A stretch of 64,000 nt of DNA, taken from assembly GCF_030936135.1 (NCBI RefSeq), contig NC_082596.1:77530888-77594887 (forward strand). Direction: 5' to 3'. Position 1 is the first letter of the stretch. Each line of letters opens with the position of its first letter. Below, piece after piece: positions 26,113-40,634 of this stretch. The translations under genes and the position numbers were made by a program. The stretch comes from Gavia stellata (lineage: Eukaryota > Chordata > Aves > Gaviiformes > Gaviidae). A model generated the notes under the pieces. That model was not told the DNA's origin and searched no databases. It saw nothing but the letters and a program-made list of their open reading frames with translations.

Positions 26113-29100
26113 GAATTTACAATCAAAGGAAAAATTAGAGCAGATGGCAGGCAGAAAGATTAAGGGACTCCGTGAATTTAGCCAAAATAGAGAATATAAA
26201 GAAACAAGGCCTTTATTCTTTGAAAAATAAACAATGGACCTCATTCAGAAAATGCTGAAGGAGCAGGGACAGATACATCAACATTATTTGAACCTATGTC
26301 ACATGAAATAACCCAGGGTACAGACTGAAAATTAAGGAAGCTTTAGGATTTAAGAAAAGTATACTTTCATTCAGGGGACCATTTAAAATATCAGTACACA
26401 CTCGGGCAAATGTATTCAGACTTTTAATCAGCTGGTTCCCGTAGCCCCTAACCTACCTGTCCTTTTTGAATCCTGACATGACTGTGCTACTGCACTTTCA
26501 CAGGACGCCCTGGAATTTTATGTGCCAAGGACTTTATTGTTGTTGCTGTTTCAATAACAGGAATATTCAACCAAGAACAACTGTGCATGGTAAGATGACT
26601 CACTTTACAACTGGAGGAAGCAAAATTCCACGTTGCCAAATAATTTCTAGAAGAAAATTACTGTGTGGATTTTTTGAATCTCAACCTGAGTTTATAAAAA
26701 TGTGTACAGTATGAACTATTTTACTTGAGGAACATGAAAACGTATAAATTGGAGTAACAGGAAATATAAATAATTCCAGGCACAATTGTTAGCATTCTTG
26801 AAATGCTCATAACTGCATTTGTTAGAATAAAGCATTGCCACCTGTACCTACAACTAGCTACAATTCTGAGTACACAAAGCTCCTTGTGAAGATTTGCTTT
26901 TAATGGAGTATGAAAAGTTAAAATATTAAGAGTGCTTTGCTCCCCTGGGGACCTAGTCAACTCCTCTTCCATCTTAGCTTTAATTCAAGCAGTCAGGATG
27001 TCAAATATTCTTCAGACATACCAGCAAAGTATTTATACAGCTATGCATATCTGACAAACAAGAATTTTGTTTGTCATCAGCATATTTTACTAGACCTTTC
27101 CAAGGATCACTGTAATACTGAGGAGTTCTAGTGGTATGCATGCATACATGTCTGGGGCACGGATGTGGGGCTAGTTACACAAGTAGTTTTCTGGTCTAAC
27201 TCTGAAAAACTCAATAGACTTGGTATTTGAAATAAATCTTAGGTGTGCTATTTGTTATAACATATCTGACGCTGTTACAATTAGATGCACATGGGCTATG
27301 CTGTATTTCTCATGCTTTGAAATTAAATCATTGTGGACATTTTTTAATAAAACCCACCCCATACCAAATGCGAGGGTTTATACATATCTCTGTATATTTT
27401 TACATATTCTCTTTCATTACATACATAATGTGTGAGTGTAAAACTTTATACAAGCTCCATATTCAAACCTTCTCTCTCCCACAAAGAAAACCCCTCAGCC
27501 TACAGCACTGCTCACACTAAGACCCCCATACACCATCATGAGGGTTTCACCTAGAGAAAGAGAGGAGGTGGTGGCCTACCCATCTCATGAAATGCATCAG
27601 GAATGAGCAGCAAGCAGAAACAGCATTCTCAGACCTTCTCTTTTTTAGATTCCTGTAAACACTTCCTATTCTGTCTTTATTTTGCTTTAAGCTTTCCCAA
27701 ATTAAAGATACCAACATAAATCACTCAAGAAGTGCTGCCTTGGGTATCAAACTGCTGTTTTCCTTGGGTCTCCTCCCTCCTATCTGTTCTGTCTTCCTGA
27801 GTCTTCACCTGTCGGTTTCTTTGGCACACAAGACAATATGTTGTTTGTCTCTGTGTACAAGATGAAAGATTTCCACTTCCCCTTCTGCCCAATGCTGATG
27901 GTGCGGCACAAAATACACTTTAAAGATGAAAAACCTGAAGAAAGCCAGCACACACTACAGAATTTCTGTTCTGTTGCTGACTACAAAAAGTCATGAATAT
28001 AAGGAATAGCGAGCACCCGACTGCATACAGAAAAGCTGCAGTTACAGTGGCAGTTTCCCTTGGGACATCATGTGTCACAACAATAGTACTTTATGGATCC
28101 GATTAAAACCAGCCAATTATTGTGAATCACAGTATTCTGAATGTGCCAACATTTCCATAGAGTATCCTTAAATATCCAGAATTATTTGCCAGTGGTTCTT
28201 GCATATACAAAGAGTTAAACCTACTTAACCCAATTATTAACCACCTTAAGCAAGGTATTTTACACTGACAAACAGAAAATCTGGAGAAGAAAATGTCTCA
28301 GTGCCTAAGAATTATTCATAGGTCTTGCCAAAAAACTAATGCAGTAAAACTTGTCAGTTGAAGTATATGATTCTATGCAATATAATAATGTACTAAAGAA
28401 AAGGCTTAAGAGAAGAGGAAGGGTCTCATTATTTGGAGGAGTTGCCATTAGACTGAAATAAAGACATCTCCTCCTCTTGGTATCTATAATGTTCCTTGAG
28501 AACATATTAAAATACCTAAACTGATAAGAAATCTAGCTGAAGGTTTACCAGTTTATGCATTTGTCATAACAGCTAGCAGGAGAAATAGGGTATTCATGTA
28601 TATTATACCTTACAACTTTGTGGCCCAACCTGATGTCACTGGATTCTTGGTATGGTTCCTTCTCCTCCTTTCCATGACAGCCTTTCAGGTGGCATTTTCA
28701 GAACCAGATGCTTAGGCAAAAAGGAATCGGCCATTTCCATTAGTAGGTGCATCCCTCCAAGTCAGAGGCAGCAAAGGAGTAGCAATTCTTCTGTTAGTGC
28801 CAAAGTAGAGAAAGCAAGTACAGAATGATCTTACAAGTAAAACCTTATCTCTGTAACATCTCTTTCCTTGCCTTAGTATTTTCAAAGCTTTTAAATACTC
28901 TGACAGTGTTATGATAAGGACTTAAAAGCATTACATATTTTAGAATAAAAATTTCTAAAATGTCAGAATAAAACAAAATAAAGTTGCTTCCTTACACTGA
29001 ATCACTTCAACAGGAAGAAATTGTAGAGTCTGTTAGAGCAACTGAGAACCAAGCAACACACAGGCAACCTTCAATGCCAGAGGCACAGTTGTTGCTGCCA

Positions 29101-31375
29101 GCAGAGTTTTAATGAAAACACTTCCTGAGATTTTTCGCTCCTTAACATTGAGTGTTTCTTTAACTTCATTTAAAGGAAGAAATGAGAAAAATACGACTAC
29201 GTGTTAGTGTCTCTTCCTTTCCAAAGTACAGGTGTAGAGAGCAAATAAAGAGCAATGTTAGAAAATTAGCCCAGAGGTAAGGATGATTAGCTGAGTGAAA
29301 AAATTACTACAACTACAGATAAGCTGAACTTGTTCAGTTTAAACCAAGGGACTTTCTTTATCATGTCATGGGTATGCAGCCTGAGACCACTGGTGCACTT
29401 TATGAGAAATATTATGCTTTCAAGTAGTGCCACAGAATTTGCAAAAATTTAGATTTTTCAGGTTTATTTTTAGGTTCAGATATAAAGGACTAATAATGCC
29501 CAGTGGTAACTACTAGTAAGTTACAACTGCAAATATTTCTGTGAATAACTTTCCTAGATGCATTAGGGGACAGCTGTTTGAAGCATCTCTTGTGTTTTTC
29601 CAATAGGGGATAACACAAAAATTCTGTTAAGAAGATATTACGGCTGAAAGGGCTAGTCATCAAGTATACTTGCACTCTTGCAAATTCTGATAATTCCTGG
29701 GGCTTCTGCAATGAGGATTATGGATTTCTGCAGGGACTCAATGCAGTTTTTTTCTCCAAGTAATTCAGACATGTGCAGTGGCAAACAGAGAAATAGCACA
29801 TATGATAGTGGGTTCACTTGTGTTCTATCAAAGCACAGGGCAGTGCCAGATCTTGTACTGTACTATAAAGAGAGTATTAATTTGTCTTTACATGGCAACA
29901 AAAGTTACATTGCCCATAAATATCACAATTTATCTTATAGCTTCAACTTAAATTAGCAAGAGGAGAAACAGGGCTATTTTATGCATTTGGTAACAGTTCC
30001 ACAGAAGTATACTGTATATAGCATACAACATGCTCTTGCTTTTTTGAAATTTCTTCAATTTCCTTTTGATTTTGGAAGGTCAGCTGATCAAGGCCCTAGG
30101 AGGGTTGGAGGGTTGGACAGGAAAAAGCAATGGAATCAAATTAGAGAAAACAGAGCTTGCATTAGGTGGGGAAAAATTCACTGTTAGGAAGTTGAGCAAA
30201 AAAATGCAGCATCTTAGAGTGAAGGCTCAAAGCTAACCTCACAAATTCTTTTCATGCTTTTCTGCAGATTCACTGTGGGGTTTAGCATAAATAGCCTAAT
30301 ACCTCTAGACTTTAATGTACTTATCATCAGCACCCTGAAAACAACAGTGCTTCTATACCTCACAAAGATATTAGAGCTGAATGCTGGGTGATAGTAAGTT
30401 GAAATCTGGATACTCTTTTACAACATCAGATCTCCTGCTTCCCTTATTCCTACATCTAGGTAGACCTGCCCTGGCTATAATTACTCTGAAAACACCAAGT
30501 AACAGCCACAGGCTGCAGTTTACATCAGCTTTGCACTTCTACAATGCACTGAGCATACAACTAAAAAGATGAGATGACCTGCCATAGACCAGTTTGTCAG
30601 TCCAAGAGAGATTTGCACCTCACCTAAAGCATTCTCAAGTATAGCTTTACCCTTTAAACCAAATACACTGAACAAAACTTCCACATATAAATCCTGTATT
30701 TTTCCCTTGTCCAAGCTATAAGACATCTTTCTTCCTGTGCAGGCTCCCTCTTGAAGCTTTTCCCTCCAGCCATACTCAATAGTCTATTATAAGAAACATC
30801 TGACTCCTTCCCAGCTATCACTGATTCCTCCATTACCATGGCCATATAACTATTAAAGGTATACCTCCAAAAAAGGTCTACCTCTCAGTAAGTCTGGTTG
30901 TCTGCAGAACCAAACTATATCTTAATGTTGCACTTCTCCTGAATTGTTATCTGTGTTTCCACTCGGTTCTGAAGTCCAAAGCAAAGCAATGGGAAGCCAA
31001 GGGGATATGCTAAGTCTAGGGTACTGAAGTGGTACCTTGAGGGCTCCTGATATCACCTTCTGGCCAGTCATAGGTGTGCAACAGCTCTTGGTTTTGCACA
31101 TTTTTGAGCTTTTTGAGCATTTAATGGCTTCCAGTCAGAAAGTCATTAAAAACAACAACAGAAAATTAAAATATGTTCAATGAACTTTTCGCTCATTGAA
31201 ATATTTCTTCTTTTTTTCCCCCCTTCATTCTTGCAAGAACATACTAAAAGAGGAGGAAAATATCCTAAATCTTTTGAAGGACTGAAACAGGTTGAAAAAA
31301 TTTGTAATTCTGTGTTTGCAACAAAGTTTTCCCAAGATTGAATGAAAACATGGACAAACACGGTTACTTTAGTGA

Positions 31376-31393
31376 GGCGCCTATATAGGAGCC
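31376..31393. repeat. Near-perfect 18-bp palindrome
   Basis: GGCGCCTATATAGGAGCC matches its own reverse complement at 16 of 18 positions, and one more pair can be added on the outside. The context 'gaggcgcctatataggagc' followed by 'ctaac' resembles the GGAGCCTAA arm found in ancient sauropsid palindromic repeats. It may be a surviving core of one. Confidence 0.5.
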
Positions 31394-32483
31394 TAACTAT
31401 CCAAAACTCCCTATATTAGCAACAGATAGATAAAGAGAGATGGGCTGAATAATTCTTGGGATATGCTTATCTCTTTGTACCGATTGCAAGCCATTCTAAG
31501 GTGACCATGCTTCTAACTCAAGTTTTGCAGCTAAGTGTGTCAAATTAGATTAGATGAATCTGAGCCAGAGTAACGAAAAATGTCTAGTTCTTTAATATCA
31601 CAGATTAGTACATAGTCAAGAGGCAGGTAGAAATCCATATCAAATGTCTCTGATGTGTGTGGTCATGTGGAGCATAGGCTTTACTCCTGGCAATGAGCAT
31701 CACCCTTTTGGTCAAGTGATTTAAACCTATACCAGCTGTGGAACATGACAGCATGTATAGCGTAGAGTTATTATTTTCTGAGCTCTAAAGATTGCACAAA
31801 AGTCCTTGATTATGTAGTGAAGAAAGCACCCCTTTTTAGGGATTGTGTTAGGATAGTTTAAATCTAACTTGAAATAGCATGTGAGAATCAAATACAGGCA
31901 ACAGGGAAAAGAAAATACACAATAAAAAGGAAGGATTGCTTTATCAGTCAGTAAGACAAAGCAGTTCTTTACCTTGCTGATGTGTCTCACTGACCTTTTC
32001 TTTTACATTAGGATATGCGGTCTCAAATTAATTATTTAAAGACCACAAATTTCAATAAAACAAAAAAAGACACAAAAACTAAAAGTATACAATACTTCCA
32101 ATACTGCTGCTGAAGGTACCTTGAAGGGCAGGCCAGGTTTGACCCTCAAGCCATCTCTTAACTACGGAGTTCGAACCACCCTAGACTGAGTTTCAAGACA
32201 CAGCTATAACCTTAACTACTGTATGCTTAAGGCAGGCGCAGCTATGATGATAAAAGAAATATCCCTAATGTTCTTTATGGTTAGTTCCTAATGCATTCCA
32301 CTTTATATGAACTTCAATTCAAAGAGTAGCTGGGTGAAGTGGCTCCCAGGGCAAGACATCATTCTTTATTATTGTTTGGCCTATGGGTTCTGTCTAAAAC
32401 AAATAAAAAATCTTGTCCTCAGTCTTAAACTATGATTAACTCAGAAAGGCTTTTTATTAACAAACAAACCCATTTCTAGTTTA

Positions 32484-32542
32484 TGGGTCTGACTTGTTTC
32501 CACTGAAATAACTGCTAAAACTCCCACTGACTTGAAACGTGC
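32484..32542. repeat. Fragment of ancient palindromic repeat
   Basis: 'ggtctgacttgtttccactg' and, a few bases on, 'aactgctaaaactcccactg' then 'acttgaaa' follow the order of a repeat I recall from reptile and bird genomes: a CCATTGAAGTCAATGGGAGTTTTGCCATTGACTTCAATGGG-like palindrome. Only one arm and part of the core remain. Family assignment is from memory. Confidence 0.35.
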
Positions 32543-32644
32543 AGTATCTTGCCCTTCATAGGAACACATATGCCATTCCATTTCACTAACTCTGTGAAAG
32601 GCCAGCCTTAGTTTCAAAAGGACCAGTTTCCCTTTTCTCAGCAG

Positions 32645-33940
32645 AGGGACACATTTATGTGCCCACAAATGAGAATGTGACTCAGAACAGTCAGCATGGA
32701 TTTACCAAGTGTAAATGGTGCCTGACCAGCCTGATTGCCTTCTATGATAAAATGACTGGAGTTGTGGAGGAGGAAAGAACAATGGATGTTATTTACCCTG
32801 ACTTTAACAAGACTAAACATACACAATATTATCCCACAGTAGTCTTTTATCCAAGTTACTATCTTATAGTCTGGATGGGTGAACAAGTAGATGGGTAAAA
32901 ATTGTTTGGATGATCAGGCTTGGAGCACCGTGGTTGATGGATCATATATGCTGCCTGAAGGCCAGTAACAAGTGGAGTATCACAATAAATTATCCTGGAA
33001 CCTGTCCTGTTTCACTTCTTTCTTAATGACCTGGAGGAGGCAACAGAGTGCACTCTCATCAGGTTCCTAGATGACACCAAATTGGAGGGAGCAGCTAAAA
33101 TATTTGAGGACAGAGCTGACATTAAGAGGGACCCAGGGAGGCTGGAGGAATGAGCCAACAGGAACACCGTGCAATTCAACAGAGTGGGACAAATGCCCAG
33201 CCCCACACCTGGGAAAGAAGAGCCCCTGCATGACACTGCCTGGTGATGAGCTTGGTGGGTAGCAGCTCTGCAGAAAAGGCCCTGGGTATCGTGGCAGACA
33301 GCAAGCTGCAAGTGAGCCAGCTGCATGCCCTGGTAGTAAAGATGGTAAAGAGCATCCTGGGCTGTATGAACAGCAGGATAGCCAGGAGATCACAGGAAGG
33401 GATCATACCCCTCATTAGTCCACATCTAGATACTGCATCCAGTCTTGGTGCCCTCACTCAGTACAAGAAAGGCATTGATAAACTGGAGTGTGTTCAGGGG
33501 AGAGCCACCAAGATGGTTGGGAGCTGGAGCACTTGTTCTTTCAGGAGAGGCTGAGGTACCAGGGCTTGTCCATCGCGGCAAAGAAATAGCTTCAGTGAGG
33601 GTAGTACCTGATAGTCCCCCAGTATCTCCAGGGAGGTCATCCAGGAAACAAATCCAGGCTCTTGACAGCAATGCATATTGCAAGGAAGAGACACATCAGT
33701 TATACATTTAAATAAGAGGTTCAGACTGCATATAAGGAAAAGTTTTTTCACCATGAGGACACTCAGGCATTAAAACAAGTTGCCCAGAAATGCTGTTCAG
33801 CCTCCATCCCTGGAGGTTTTCAAGTCCTGACCAAAAAAAGTCTTAAGTAACCTGGCCTGACCTAGCTGTCTCTGCTTTGATCAGGAGATTGTGTTAGAGA
33901 TGTCCTGAGGTCTTTTCCAACTCAAATTAGATCCTGAAAT
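32645..33940 (+). mobile_element. Old, frame-shifted CR1 LINE
   Basis: This is a plus-strand CR1 of about 1.3 kb, clearly older than the 24-kb and 44-kb copies. At its left, 32659-32820 translates to NSQHGFTKCKWCLTSLIAFYD and VIYPDFNKTK, which corresponds to the CR1 RT region before and at motif A; the motif A LDFSKAFD is degraded. A second block near 33055-33100 reads 'aggttcctagatgacaccaa', the motif C region. A third at 33243-33554 includes EKALGIVADSKLQVSQ and ILGCMNSRIARRSQ. The 3' part reaches 'ggtcttttccaactc' near 33910, and the terminal octamers are nearly erased. The blocks lie in different frames, so several indels separate them. Confidence 0.85.
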
Positions 33941-36900
33941 ATGAATGCAAAAAAACATGAATAGACAAAGCAGGATAGGGGGAATTGCAAGTCAAAATAA
34001 AGTGAACCTGGAGCAGTGAAAATGTCACCAAGAAGGCATTTAACAGACATTCTTTAGAAGTCAGGCATACAAGTCTCATCTTCATAGGCCGTGTTTCAAA
34101 GTTTTCTCTCTTGCACACATGAAAGGCTTCCCCCTCCCAAATCTTCCTTCTTCTATCACCAAGGATGCACCCTTGACAATCAGAGGACTATAGAGAATTT
34201 AGCAGCTGTGATTCTTACTGACACATTAAGTCCTCTTACTGATATGCATAAATCAGTAATTTTACCACAAGCTAAGTCTCTCATTATAGTAGGAACTGTC
34301 TTTCCAAATATTTCATGACACAATCCCTTAGTAACTATTCTACGAGATCCCTGCCTAGGACAGGTGGCTAATAAATTAAACACAAAGCTACTATAAGACA
34401 AAAGAGCTTTAAGGCATTAGACCTGAACAATGCTTCCAAAATTTACCTTACTGAAGTTTGATCTCTGTTAGCCTGATTCACACATGCAAGTGCTAAATTG
34501 GTGTCACAAAGGAACCCTCCTTTAATTCCTTAGTGCTTGGCTTTGTAACCATAAAACCATTTTGAAGGTAGGAGATACATGCAGAGTTGGACTGTGCTGG
34601 AGCCAGTGAAGGTCCCAAGCAAAGGGAAGGCCCTGAGTTTCTTCCCTCACACACTGGAGGACAGACAGACAACACTATTAAACTTAATCTAGGAAGGACT
34701 CATGCAGCATCAGGCTTCATAGAATTGCCCTGATTGCTGTCTCTTTTAAAATGCTTTGTTCATACAGAACAGCAATTACCGTCTTCAAAATGACACAAGA
34801 GAGTGCCTCCATGGCTGTCAGAATTGGTAGTTTTCAGAGACAACAGAACATTATTCTTTTCTTAGCGTGCATGTCCCATCATGGAAGCATGATATACGAA
34901 AAACACTTTGACAGGCATAGCAACTTTCTATCTTGTATGTATCTTCACAGTATTGAATCTTTTTTGGTATCATCCTTTGTTTTCCCTCTGATGTGCTGAG
35001 GTGGTTTTGGTTTTAGTATTTCAAAAGCTTATTTTTCCGTATCAAACCACTTCCATATACAAACTGCTATAAAGCAAAACAACATTCTGTTTACTATACA
35101 AACAGATAACTTTTTAAATTTATATCATACTTATATGTAATGGCTCACCCCAAAAAGCTCCCACTACACCCTTCTTCAATTCCTCCCTCGATATTTCAAT
35201 TATTCTGTCTTGAAACTATGAACAATAAAACACTCATGAAAGGTAGAACTGCACTTCTAAGGTTTCTTTTTTGTGATAACAGCAAGAAAAATACTCTTTT
35301 AAAAGCAGAATTGTTCATTTAATCATCTCTGAGATCAGGGTGTTTTCTGTGTTACGTGTTCCAGTACCGTTCACTTAGTTGTTCCTTGACTATTTTCAGT
35401 ATCATATTCCTGACAAATATTTTATAGATGTGGCAAAAAACCTTCAACGTATATACAGCATCAGTGCTAAACAGATGCCAAAGTCTCACAGAGGCCAAGT
35501 AGCTGTTGCAAAATAAAAAATAATGGGGGATATCCACACCATACACTTTGAGTAAGTAACTTTGGCGCAGTTCAGAATCTAAGTTCTGTATATTTGGAGA
35601 AAGGAAGTAGGTGCCTAGATGGAGTACGTAGGTACTCACAATATTTTAGCTGGAAGCCAACGAAGTCGTCTGAATATGTCCAAAGTAGTGGTTCAAAACA
35701 CCGCTAATCCCAGGAAGGCCTTTTCTTCCAGGCCACGTCTAGGTGTGAGGATTATCATTCCAGGAAATGAGGGTCATGAAAGTAAATGAACAGATCATGT
35801 CCTTTGTCCTTTGTCCATCTAATTCACATGGGGAGCCACAAAGTAGAACATCGTCCGCAATTATTGCAAATGAATTAACCACGCTGGCAGAGCTTAGTAT
35901 TAGAAACATAGTCTAAGACACCTGCAGTATGAGGCAAATAAAGCCAAAGCTTGACTATTTCTATGACAAATCGTGCAAATCTGCAGTGATAGATGGCACA
36001 GCACCTGAAAGCCAAGCTTTAAATTTTTGGGTATTGTACAAGGAAAAGGCACTCTTTAACTCTTTATGAACAGCTTAAACCCTGAAGCACACATTATCCT
36101 GGGACTGGCACACGTGTTTTATTTCCATGAGCTGAGCCGACCAGAAAGGGCTCTGCATTTCAAATGAGAAGCAGTGCTGGCTCTTCCAGGGTGCTGTGTG
36201 CTGAACATGTTAGCCTCTCACTCACTTCCATTCACTCCGTTCGTATATCAAAGCAGAGCAGCAAAAGGAAGTAATATTTTTAAAAGACATGCCCAACTAT
36301 TGTCTCAAATATCAAAAGAGAGCACACAGAATACTTACCTTATTAAAGAGAAGCTCTTCCTTAAGTAAAAAGCTATCAATTTCCCAGTTTGTCATAGACA
36401 ACTGCTAGAGGAAGGAAGCACTTCTGATGTCAAATATTCAAGCAGAACTAAGCTAATCCAACCTATATATCTACCAATATACATGTAAAAGAAATCAAGA
36501 GCTATTCCTTTCTCTTGAAATAACTCAAAAGAAGGGACATTGGGCTGGATCTTTGAAGTCTGTGGCAAAAATTTATTCAATAATGTATAGAGATAAAAAG
36601 GCTGAGCATGTACTTTTTTCGATCATAGATGAATTGCCTGATTTTAATAAGTGCTAAACACCTGCAGCTTTTATACAAGTGGAGACTGTGAAGGCTGAAT
36701 TTTTCCAGGAAAAAATAGGCTAAATTCCTCTTTCTGAAAGTCTTTGACAATAGTTGCATAATTATCAAAACAGCAGCGTATCTGGAATGTCAATAAGTTG
36801 AGCTAAAACATTACCCATTTTTAAAACATCACTTTCACTTAATCATTGCACTGTAAGTACATAAAAGGATTACACAAAACTAGAAGTAATTTACCCAGTA

Positions 36901-38954
36901 GATCCACCTCATTTATTGCTTCTATGACTCCTTATCACAAGTAGGGAAGCAATAAATTGAGGGCATGTGACCATGCCAACTTTCCCAATTTCCATGACTT
37001 TCAATAAACAGAAATTCTTTCCTCTCACAAGTGTTATTTTCAGACCCTTTCAATCTTCAACATTATGTAAATGTAGAATTATTCCAGAGTTAGCAACTGC
37101 TATGAGTTCATACCAGGATATTTGAAAACTCTTCTATTTTTCTTTTTTAATCAGAACATCTGAAAGCAAAATGTGGTTCTTTTTCCTCTATGAGAAATAG
37201 ATAATTAAAAAAACCCCTTCACTTAGGAAAAAATATTTAATTAAAATTATAATGAAAATGCATAAAGAAAATGTATTCTCTGGCTTTGAAAAAAGAATTA
37301 GAGTCTGTAAGTATATTCAAGTAGGGAGCCTTTCATTATTATCCTGGATGATTTAGAAATATTGAGACCTATTTCAACTAAGGCTTCTTGTCCAGTGATT
37401 TCAATCACTTCATTTGGAAAACTGCAGGGAAGGTAAGATCTGTTTTATAGAAAAAAGTATACAGTATACAAGTATTTATAGAGGCTGCCCTCCTAGAACA
37501 GTTGGAATCCCAGAAACCCTCAGAAAACAGAAAAGAAAGCAAAAAAATCTTGAAAATGAAAGTTCTTATCATTTTAGTTACATCAAGATTGTGAAAGGAT
37601 GGAAGATAATAAAGAAAAGAAAGGTATATCAGGGGTGCTAAAAAATAAAACTGCAGAAAAGTTAGACGCATTCAGAGTCAATGTTAAGCTTGTACTTTGA
37701 ACACGGAGGTAATTAATGTTTGAGAGAGCTTACCCAACAGCATGGCTGACCCTTCACTCCTAAGTGCTGGACACTCAGGTGGCTTCTTTTTCCTATGATC
37801 TGCTCTGAATTAATAAATAGCTATGGGCTTGGTGCAAAGGTTGAGATCTTACCTGCAGGAAGCCGGATCAGATTATCAGAACAGTCTTAAAACAGCCCAT
37901 AGCCTGTGAACCTGTGACAACAGTGGCCTGCGTAACTGAAAGGAGTTTGACTTCCAAAAGGGACAGAGGATTGGAGTAAATGTCTCCATAGTCTTGGATC
38001 CAGCTAGGCAACCATCCAAAGGTGAACTTTAAGTCCTTCTCATTTGAGGAAACATTTTAAGCACATGATAAATTTCAAGCATACATTGGACTCTTGTTCT
38101 CAATGAGATTTAAGTATTATGACTAAGTATCTCTTTCAGTGTTGTCTTCAAGAGGGATATTTTCCTAAATTGGGGTCTGTAGTGACTAAGTTAATCTTTA
38201 GGAGCAGTATTGTATTGTTAGAATACACTGGGGAGGAATATGCTTCAATACAAAACTTTCACTAAGTAATAGCAGTAGTGCTTCTGGCCTTACCTTCTCA
38301 GTCAAATACCTACATTTGAAGCCTCGAGTCAGGCTTCAAAAGCCTTCTTAACACCTAACCTCCCACCTATACCTCAGGCCAGATTTTGAAATAATTTTTT
38401 GTTTTCATAAATAAGGATACTTAGAAATAAATATTTAAAGTGCTATTAGAGGAAAGTGCTAAAGGATGTCCAGTGGAAGCACATACGTCAAGCCAAGGAA
38501 GAGTCCTGCAGAGAGAGTTGCCAGCTCAAGGGAAGAACTCTGTTTGCAGGGTTGATCCCATCACTGCAGCAGCTCTCGCGCTGCAGCAGGAGTGACTGAG
38601 CACGTTCCTGGACCTTGCTCAGTGTATAATGGCTTCACCACATCGTGGGGTGGGCTGCAGTAAAATCAGAGGACAGAGTCTTGCTAGCACTCTCCTTGTT
38701 ATCATCCTAGGAAATATATCGAAGTCAGATAAGTATGCCGCAAGTAAGTAAGTGAGAATCTTCTGTCTTGTAATCATGTTGTCATATTACCTGTTCATAG
38801 CAATAGTGGAAAAATATTGGTTGACTAAGTAGTAGTTTTGGAAAAATGCTGGATAATTTAGAGACAATAACTACCAGGGCGCTTTAGCTTATAAAACACA
38901 GAAGACTTTAGGAACAGGACTGGAAGATATTCTGTGCATTTCAAATAAAAACTA

Positions 38955-39115
38955 TGGGCCTGTCTTTATTCTTACATCAGTGGAAATGAAAGAAGATTTT
39001 GGTTTCAGTGGATTTATTGAAGTCACCAAACTTCCTTACCAACAGCTACTGAGAAAGTAGAGAGGTAACTGAAAACTTAGGCAACCAACGCCAATCATCA
39101 ACTGGTGTAAATTGG
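38955..39115. repeat. Possible ancient fold-back repeat remnant
   Basis: 'gggcctgtctttattcttac' then 'atcagtggaaatgaaagaag', 'ttcagtggatttattgaagt', and later 'caactggtgtaaattggctt' follow the words and spacing of ancient sauropsid repeats with GGTGTAAAT arms and an AGTGGATTTA core. The match is by memory, is diverged, and may combine two separate fragments. Confidence 0.35.
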
Positions 39116-40634
39116 CTTACTTTTGCTTACTGTAACAATAGTGGCAAAGAAAGCTGAGATGTACCAAAGATATAAAGAAATATAGTCAAGAAATAAACTG
39201 AAGCCTATACAAAGGGTTAGCCTTTTTTTTTTTTAATTTTTAAGGGAGAATTTAATTGCAAGGCAGAAGCTATTACAACAGAGCAACGAGTGCACAAATA
39301 TTGAAGTAAAACGTACTGTCTGCAGGCAATAGAGAATTATTAAAAAGAGCTCCACATCTCACTACACACTGGGTCTCATGCTACCATTAGTCCTGTGGGT
39401 GAGAACTGGCATTGCTGACTGTCATATTGTTGCTATGTTTAGCAGAAGTATTGCAAGTGCAGGGCCATTACAGTCAACATAGAAGTCTTGAAGTGGCTAC
39501 TCCAGTGTAAATGAATCAGATGAGGAAATAAAGCATGCAGGGAGTTTCTTCCCACTTCACCCTTAGAAGAAGCGACTGTATACGGGAATTTGTCCTGCCT
39601 CCTGCTGACAGCGCTGTAAAGTCGAAATAAAGCATCTGTCTCTCCCAGCTTGCTGAAAGAAGTTCGGCTTTCTGTACTGTACCTGCTACACACACTCTGC
39701 GTCTATCAGTATTCCTCTAGCAAGGACTGCAGCCACCTGCCTATCCCCAGCTCTCCCACAGGCCTTAGGAGTGGGTGTAACCTCACAGTCGCCTCAGACT
39801 GTAAATATGTAGGCAGATTTCCTAGACCAAGTATCAACTGCATCTCTAAACTTGTCCTGCTCTTCATTTATCCAAAGCAGTGTATTAAGATTTCTAGAAA
39901 TACAGAGAAAAACAGGAAAGAGAGCACTTAAATTTATTTACTGTCATGATGCTTGAGGTGCTACATGAAAAACAGTCTTTTTCAGTATCGCAGAGTTGCA
40001 TTTACAATTCATTGTACTGGCAATGATGTTGTTCACAAATCCCAGCAGGAGTCAGCCAGTAATATCCAACACGTTGAGATGAGACTATTTCTCTGAACAT
40101 CTTTGACTTTCCAAGGTTACCAGGAGATTGTTATTTAGAAGAACATGCAAGTGGGCTGATCCACTTAGGTAAAACATCTGTTTATAGGCACAAGATCAGT
40201 TATGTGAATAATCACAACAAAACACTATGCTCACCAGAATTTATTACCATATTCTAGAAACAGTTAATATTAATAAGCGTGGGCAAGGGGAACACTAAAG
40301 AAAATATTCTCTCATCTGTAATAACCTCTTAGTGCATACCATTTTTTTTTTTTTTTTCCTTAGCACAGAAAGATTTAGGTCAGGAAATATTGTTCATGGG
40401 AAACAACTAGTTCATTTGCAAATCCTCCTGGGAATGCACATGCTCTTGGCAGGTTAACATTTGCCTAAAGGGGTCTCTGATGAGGAGAAACAAGGACTTT
40501 GGTTTTGATCACAGTCAGTCCATTAGCATTAGCGTAGATGAACACACACTCAGCATTCAGAGACATGAAAACAAAAGTATTCCCTCAAAACAATAAACAA
40601 AATAGGGAGAAAAAAAGAATGCTGGTAGTATTTC

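Larger units (their letters stand above)
25731..32644. other. AT-rich non-coding DNA with ancient repeat remnants
   Basis: No gene is recognised. The stretch holds a degenerate fold-back repeat at about 26015-26112, a near-palindrome at 31376-31393, and a core fragment of another ancient repeat at 32484-32542. Short open frames have no motifs and look like chance. Confidence 0.55.
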
